This document shows positions 60,134-64,000 of a DNA stretch of 64,000 nucleotides, piece by piece. A program made the position numbers and the translations under genes. A model generated the notes under the pieces. The model was not told the origin of the DNA. It ran no database searches and saw nothing but the letters and a program-made list of their open reading frames with translations. Source of the DNA: Plantactinospora soyae (GTDB taxonomy: Bacteria; Actinomycetota; Actinomycetes; Mycobacteriales; Micromonosporaceae); contig NZ_JADBEB010000001.1 of the NCBI RefSeq assembly GCF_014874095.1, positions 4,650,001-4,714,000 on the forward strand, written 5' to 3'. Within the stretch, counting starts at the first letter, position 1. Each line of letters opens with the position of its first letter.

Positions 60134-61090
60134 TCAGTTCTCCACCCGCAGTACGGCGATCGTGGCGTTGTCCCGACCGCCCGCGACCAGGGTGTCGGCG
60201 AGTACCGCGCGGCTCACCTCGGCCGGGCTGGTGGTCGCGCCGAGCCGGTTGGCCAACCGCTGGTAGTCGAGCTGCTCGGCGACCCCGTCGGTGCAGAGGC
60301 AGTAGACGTCGCCGGGGCGGAGCGCCACGCTCAGCAGATCCGGCTCCGGATCGCCGGGGTGTCCCACGTACCGGGTGAGCTGGTAGCGCGCGGCGGCCGC
60401 CGCCGGCGAGTCGGCCGGGTACCAGCCGTAGACGGCACCCAGCCAGGCGGCCGTGTGGTCGACGGTCAGCAGTTCGAGCAGGCCGTCCCGGAGCCGGTAG
60501 GCGCGGGAGTCGCCGATCTGCACGATCCAGGCGGCCAGTTCGGGTACGGCCGGGCCGTTCCGGTCCGCGGCGTCGGGCGCCGTTCGGGCCGGCGGGGTCT
60601 GGCGCGGCCAACCTCGCTGGCCGGTGCTGGGCGCCTCGGTGCCGGGCGCCCGCTCCGGCGTCGCCCCGGCCGGTGGTCCGCCCTCCGGCGCCCCGGACTC
60701 CGTCGGGGCGAGCACCAGGCCGGTGAAGGTGCAGCCGGTCAGTTCGCCCAGCTCGGCGCCGGCCGCCCGGACCCGGAACTGCGCCTCGGCCATGGCCTCC
60801 CGGAGCTGACCCGGGCCGATGTCGTGGCCCGCCGCGTGCACCGCGGTCACCATGGTCTGCATGGTGGTGCTGCCCGCCACGGTGCTGCCGCGACCGTCGC
60901 CCATCCCGTCGGCCACCGCCAGAAACGGCAGCGTGGGATCGACGTGCAGGACGTCGAAGTTCGCCGCGTAGCGGTTACCCACCCGGGAGCCACCGGCGAC
61001 GTGCAGCCGGCGGCCGGCATGGGTGTAGGAACGGGTCACGTCGCCCTCGGCGGGCATCCGATCGGGACCCGTGACAGGGCTTCGGTGCAT
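60134..61090 (-). CDS. PP2C-family serine/threonine phosphatase
   Basis: 318 residues from ATG 61090 (ATG 61057 also possible; neither has a clear ribosome site). Metal-binding motifs are FLAVADGMGDGRGSTVAG (about 55-72) and, near the C-terminus, CLCTDGVAEQL and AGGRDNATIAVL. A Pro/Gly/Ala-rich insertion (about residues 130-190) interrupts the domain. No membrane helix or FHA domain is seen. It would remove phosphate from Ser/Thr of regulatory proteins; no cognate kinase is adjacent. Confidence 0.87.
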   Translation of the reverse strand: MHRSPVTGPDRMPAEGDVTRSYTHAGRRLHVAGGSRVGNRYAANFDVLHVDPTLPFLAVADGMGDGRGSTVAGSTTMQTMVTAVHAAGHDIGPGQLREAMAEAQFRVRAAGAELGELTGCTFTGLVLAPTESGAPEGGPPAGATPERAPGTEAPSTGQRGWPRQTPPARTAPDAADRNGPAVPELAAWIVQIGDSRAYRLRDGLLELLTVDHTAAWLGAVYGWYPADSPAAAAARYQLTRYVGHPGDPEPDLLSVALRPGDVYCLCTDGVAEQLDYQRLANRLGATTSPAEVSRAVLADTLVAGGRDNATIAVLRVEN

Positions 61091-61269
61091 GGCGGGGAGG
61101 TTAGCAGGATTCGCCAACGGCCTGTGCGGTATATGCGAATCCTCCCGTTCCACCCCAGTTTCTTGCGATGAGGTCGGTGGGCCGGACTGCGGGACGCCGG
61201 TCAGGGTCCACCGTGTACAGATGGCCACGATGCGCCGCGACGACCGGTCTGAGCTGCGAGGATGGACCG

Positions 61270-61896
61270 GTGAACCTGCCCGAGACGTTGCGACGGCACC
61301 GGCTGCTCGCCGTCGTACGGGGCAACGACCCGGAGGCGGCGCTGGAGAGCGTACTGGTGCTGGCCGAGGCGGGGATCGCGCTGATCGAGGTGGCGGTGAC
61401 CTCCAAGGACGAGGCCGGAGTGCTGGTCCGGGCCCGCGCCGCGTTGGGACCGGACGCACCACTGGGCGCCGGGATGGTCTTCACCGAGGCGGACGTGGTG
61501 CAGGCGGAGCAGGCGGGTGCGTCGTTCGTCGTCACGCCCGGACTGGTGCCGGCGGTGGCGGAATCGGTCCGGCTCGGCATTCCCGCCCTGGTGGGCGCCC
61601 TGACCCCGACCGAGGTGGTCGCGGCCAGTCTGGCCGGCGCCGCTGCCGTGAAGGTTTTTCCCGCCTCGCTGGGCGGGCCCGACTACCTGCGTACGCTCCG
61701 GGAACCGTTCCCGGACGTGCCGTTCGTGCCGGTCGGCGGGGTGGAGATCGAGTCGATCCCGGACTACTTCGCGGCCGGTGCGGTCGCGGTGGGCGTGGCG
61801 GAGCCGCTGCTCGGAAGCGCTCCGCGCGGCGGCGACCTGGACTCCCTGCGACTGCGGGCGGCCGCCTTCCGAGCCGCGATCGTGGGTCCTGCGTAA
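61270..61896 (+). CDS. KDPG/KHG-type 2-keto-3-deoxy aldolase
   Basis: 208 residues from GTG 61270 (GAGGA upstream). Class I aldolase of the Eda family: LLAVVRGNDPEAAL (about residues 10-23), GIALIEVAVTSKDEAG with the active-site Glu, FVVTPGLVPAV, and the Schiff-base Lys in GAAAVKVFPASLGG (about 120-133), then VPVGGVEIESIPDYFAAGAVAVG. It splits 2-keto-3-deoxy-6-phosphogluconate or a non-phosphorylated analogue into pyruvate and an aldehyde. It stands alone here, so it could serve the dehydratase or fucose-type pathways elsewhere in the window. Confidence 0.9.
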   Translation: MNLPETLRRHRLLAVVRGNDPEAALESVLVLAEAGIALIEVAVTSKDEAGVLVRARAALGPDAPLGAGMVFTEADVVQAEQAGASFVVTPGLVPAVAESVRLGIPALVGALTPTEVVAASLAGAAAVKVFPASLGGPDYLRTLREPFPDVPFVPVGGVEIESIPDYFAAGAVAVGVAEPLLGSAPRGGDLDSLRLRAAAFRAAIVGPA

Positions 61897-61915
61897 GGCG
61901 ACCTGCCCGAGTGCG

Positions 61916-61942
61916 GGGGTCCCGCCGCGACGGCGGAACCCC
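61916..61942. terminator. Bidirectional terminator hairpin
   Basis: GGGGTCCCGCCG (61916-61927) pairs with CGGCGGAACCCC (61931-61942), one mismatch, loop CGA. It lies between the convergent aldolase and M23 peptidase genes and can serve both. Confidence 0.8.
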
Positions 61943-61967
61943 TACCCCAACGCTCGGTCGACCCGGC

Positions 61968-63143
61968 TCAGCACCACCCGTTGACCGGACCGGTCAGCCC
62001 GGTCCACAGGTAGGCGTCGGACACCCAGGCGCCATCGCTGAGTCGGTTCCACAGCGACGTGGTGCCGTACCGCCCGCTGTGGGAGGTGCCGTTGGCGGAG
62101 CACGAGACGGTGACCGTGGCGCCGTCGCTCACCGATCCCAGCGCGGCGTGGCCGCTGCCGGGCCCGGACCGCTTGGTCAGCGTGCCCCCACCGTTGGCGT
62201 CGACCACCGCCTGGTTGAAGCCCAGCGCACCGTGGTTGTAGAGGCCGCCTCCGACGCCGGCCGTGGCCGACCCGTGTCGCGCGCTGCCCTGGTACGCCGC
62301 CCCGCCGTTGGCGAACTCCCACTTGCCGATGCTGTGGCCGGCGATTCCCACGTACGCGCTGTTCTGCCGCAACGCGAAGTGGACGTGCCGACCGGTCGCC
62401 GCCCCGCCGCAGGTCACGTCGGTGCCCGTGGTGCCGAGGTACGCGCCCTGGCCGACGGCGGCGCCGTTGACCGAGATGCTGCTCCACAGGTGGTAGTAGT
62501 CGGTGGAGTAGCCACGGTCGTGGATCACCCGGATGTAGCCCGTACACATGGTGTACGCCGTGCCGGCCCGCGCCGCGCGGACCACCTGGTCGCCGCCGGC
62601 CAGGTCGACAGAGCTGTACGGCGCCTCGTAGCCGTTCCAGCCGTGCGGGCCGCTGGTCATCGTCCAGGTCTGGCCGACCGCGAACGGCAGGGCCATCCCG
62701 GTCCGGTAGTCGCCACCCGCCATGATGCCGGGAGTGCCGGCAAATACCCCTTTCTCCTGCTGGTTCACCACGGGCGATTCGGCGGCCAGTTCGTTGAAGC
62801 CGGCCTCACCATCGAAGTGCACCCGCCACGTTCCGGCCTCGGCACGGGCGATGAAGATCGCGCCGGTCGGGTGGACGTCCTTCTCGTGGGAGGTGAGAGC
62901 CACGGCGGTGCCGAAGGCCCACGTGCCGGCCCGGCGGGTGACCGTGACGCGGGTCTCGGGAGCGTCGGTGTGCTCCGCCGCCGTGGCGCTGACCTGCCCG
63001 AGCAGCTTGGCGGTCACGGCGTCCTCGACGCTCACCTTCACCGGGTCCGGCGCGGGCGCGGCGTGGGCGGCGGTGCCCGCGACGAGGAGGTCCGCCGCTA
63101 GTAGGGCCGTGGTGATGCCGGCCCATCGTCTGACGTACACCAT
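61968..63143 (-). CDS. Secreted M23 (LytM-type) peptidase
   Basis: 391 residues with a Sec signal peptide (ITTALLAADLLVAGTAAHA, cleavage about residue 28). An N-terminal region (VKVSVEDAVTAKLLGQVSAT and WRVHFDGEAGFNELA) precedes the M23 domain (about 160-275). That domain has PYSSVDLAGGDQVVRAARAGTAY with the metal Asp, VIHDRGYSTDYYHLW and GRHVHFALR (HxH). The C-terminal part contains LWNRLSDGAWVSDAYL, an SH3-like binding segment. It should cleave peptidoglycan cross-links of self or prey cells. No c-di-AMP riboswitch was found upstream. Confidence 0.9.
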   Translation of the reverse strand: MVYVRRWAGITTALLAADLLVAGTAAHAAPAPDPVKVSVEDAVTAKLLGQVSATAAEHTDAPETRVTVTRRAGTWAFGTAVALTSHEKDVHPTGAIFIARAEAGTWRVHFDGEAGFNELAAESPVVNQQEKGVFAGTPGIMAGGDYRTGMALPFAVGQTWTMTSGPHGWNGYEAPYSSVDLAGGDQVVRAARAGTAYTMCTGYIRVIHDRGYSTDYYHLWSSISVNGAAVGQGAYLGTTGTDVTCGGAATGRHVHFALRQNSAYVGIAGHSIGKWEFANGGAAYQGSARHGSATAGVGGGLYNHGALGFNQAVVDANGGGTLTKRSGPGSGHAALGSVSDGATVTVSCSANGTSHSGRYGTTSLWNRLSDGAWVSDAYLWTGLTGPVNGWC

Positions 63144-63280
63144 TGATGACCTCTTTCACATCGAAGGACATCGTTCTGGGTTGTGCTGACGATAAACAGC
63201 GCACGGAAAGTTGTCTACAGGTTGCTGCTAGCGCAGCGAAGATAACCTTCAGATCATCCTCGGGCCAGGGCGTCTGCTTC

Positions 63281-63867
63281 TCACCGAACCTGATCTTTTG
63301 CCTCGGACGACGGCCGCCACTCCCGACTGATCAGCCCGTACACCCACGAGTCCGAGACCTCGCCGTTCACGACGCAGTCTTCGCGCAACGTCCCTTCACG
63401 CACGAATCCGAGCTTCTCCAGGAGGCGGGCAGACCCCACGTTGTGCGTATCGGCCTCGGCCTGGACTCGATTCAGGTCCAACGTGTCGAATGCCCATTGC
63501 AGCAAGGCGTGCGCGGCCTCAGTCGCGTAGCCGTGGCCCCATGCCGCATCGTCGAGGCAGTAGCCCATCGACGCGCTGCGGTAGTCCGGGTTCCACCGGT
63601 TCAGACTGCACCAGCCGAGGAACGTCCCGTCGGAAACGCGCTCCATGGCCAGCCGTGTCCCGGTGCCCTCCTCTGCCATCTGCCGGCAAGCCACGATGAA
63701 CCGCTCGGCGCACACCCGCTCGCTCCAGGGCGGCGAGTCCCAGTAGCGCAGCACGTAGGGGCGCTGCTGTGCAGCGCGAAGAGGGCGTTCGCGTCGGCGT
63801 CGTTGAACGGACGCAGTCGCAGGCGAGCGGTCCGCAGCGTGGGGGTAGGTAGGGACATGGTCTCCAT
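63281..63867 (-). pseudogene. GNAT N-acetyltransferase (RimJ-like) broken by a frameshift
   Basis: The N-terminus reads METMSLPTPTLRTARLRLRP ... ALFALHSSA from ATG 63867 (GAGAGG upstream). The frame is lost at about 63756-63762, next to a GGGG run. The rest continues one frame away as VLRYWDSPPWSERVCAERFI to the stop at 63281, with SMGYCLDDAAWGHGYATEAA and LDLNRVQAEADTHNVGSARL as RimJ/RimL-type acetyl-CoA motifs. Both halves are otherwise intact, so this is either a recent mutation or a sequencing error in the homopolymer. Confidence 0.8.
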
Positions 63868-64000
63868 GTTGCCTCTCTTCAGGTGGTGGCCGCGCAACCG
63901 CACACGCGATGCCGATGACTCACAACCGGGCTTGTCACGGGTTGGGCGACCGCCCGGGTCGCGGCATGTCGGTGTTCCGAGGGTCAGGAGCCGATCTGGG
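63868..64000. other. End of window, no gene seen
   Basis: 133 bases upstream of the broken GNAT gene. Probably its promoter region; no further feature is supported. Confidence 0.4.

Noticed and set aside
63144-63280. c-di-AMP (ydaO-type) riboswitch upstream of the M23 peptidase
   Set aside because: Such riboswitches often precede actinobacterial cell-wall hydrolases, but the expected conserved purine-rich segments are not present.
1-64000. tRNA or rRNA genes
   Set aside because: No T-loop or acceptor patterns or rRNA-like stretches were noticed on either strand; a tRNA scan would settle it.

Overview
The window is GC-rich actinobacterial chromosome, most likely from a Micromonosporaceae member (Micromonospora/Plantactinospora type). 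The basis is strong third-position G/C, frequent GTG starts, leaderless-looking starts with TANNNT boxes 6-10 nt upstream, an XRE-DUF5753/DUF397 pair, a DUF574 methyltransferase, a HelD/HelR-like ATPase and large secreted modular polysaccharide hydrolases. No tRNA, rRNA, CRISPR array or complete insertion sequence was seen.

Layout. (1) 1-11240: a catabolic cluster on the + strand. It holds an IlvD/Edd-type dehydratase (5' end outside the window), an FAD oxidoreductase, both halves of aconitase X, a UGSC-family protein, its partner, an FAD monooxygenase, a membrane protein, a VanA-like Rieske oxygenase, a small Cys protein, a VanB-like reductase and an IclR regulator. The main result is here. 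The UGSC gene is interrupted by an in-frame TGA at 4202-4204 exactly at the U of the U-G-S-C motif. The conserved C-terminal half continues in frame, and a hairpin after the TGA keeps the G and U at positions 23/24 used by SelB in E. coli fdhF. I read it as a selenoprotein (Sec99). (2) 11304-21677: TetR regulator divergent from a HelD/HelR ATPase with a palindromic operator between them, a membrane protein, a methyltransferase, a lipoprotein, an ADP-ribosylglycohydrolase, a NUDIX hydrolase and a 1102-residue HEAT-like protein. (3) 21775-33402: carbohydrate region with a secreted GH87-type alpha-1,3-glucanase, an L-fucose-type oxidative pathway (SDR, mutarotase, aldo/keto reductase, lactonase), a second aldo/keto reductase, a secreted SnoaL-like protein and a secreted GH5 cellulase whose promoter carries a perfect palindrome.

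(4) 33509-41213: an AfsR-like and a SARP-like regulator transcribed divergently, then two secreted proteins with different N-termini but virtually identical six-blade repeat C-termini (859 bp, about three differences). This block is bounded by a short copy of the cellulase gene's 3' end plus terminator, and next to it lies a decayed FN3 gene. (5) 41252-48721: a DUF4034-like protein, VanZ, a TAT-exported serine hydrolase, a two-component system, the XRE/DUF397 pair and a small operon ending in a DsbA-family protein. (6) 48747-63867: a DUF574 methyltransferase, NUDIX, GNAT, F420 oxidoreductase, glycosyltransferase, the RtcB-PrfH repair/rescue pair, an LRR-like protein, CPBP protease, a lone phage-type tail-tube protein, phosphoketolase, universal stress protein, PP2C phosphatase, KDPG-type aldolase, secreted M23 peptidase and a frameshifted GNAT gene.

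A recurring oddity is short tandem repeats that start at or span gene stop codons (9.26, 11.23, 51.18 and 54.31 kb). All calls rest on reading the sequence; no database search was run.
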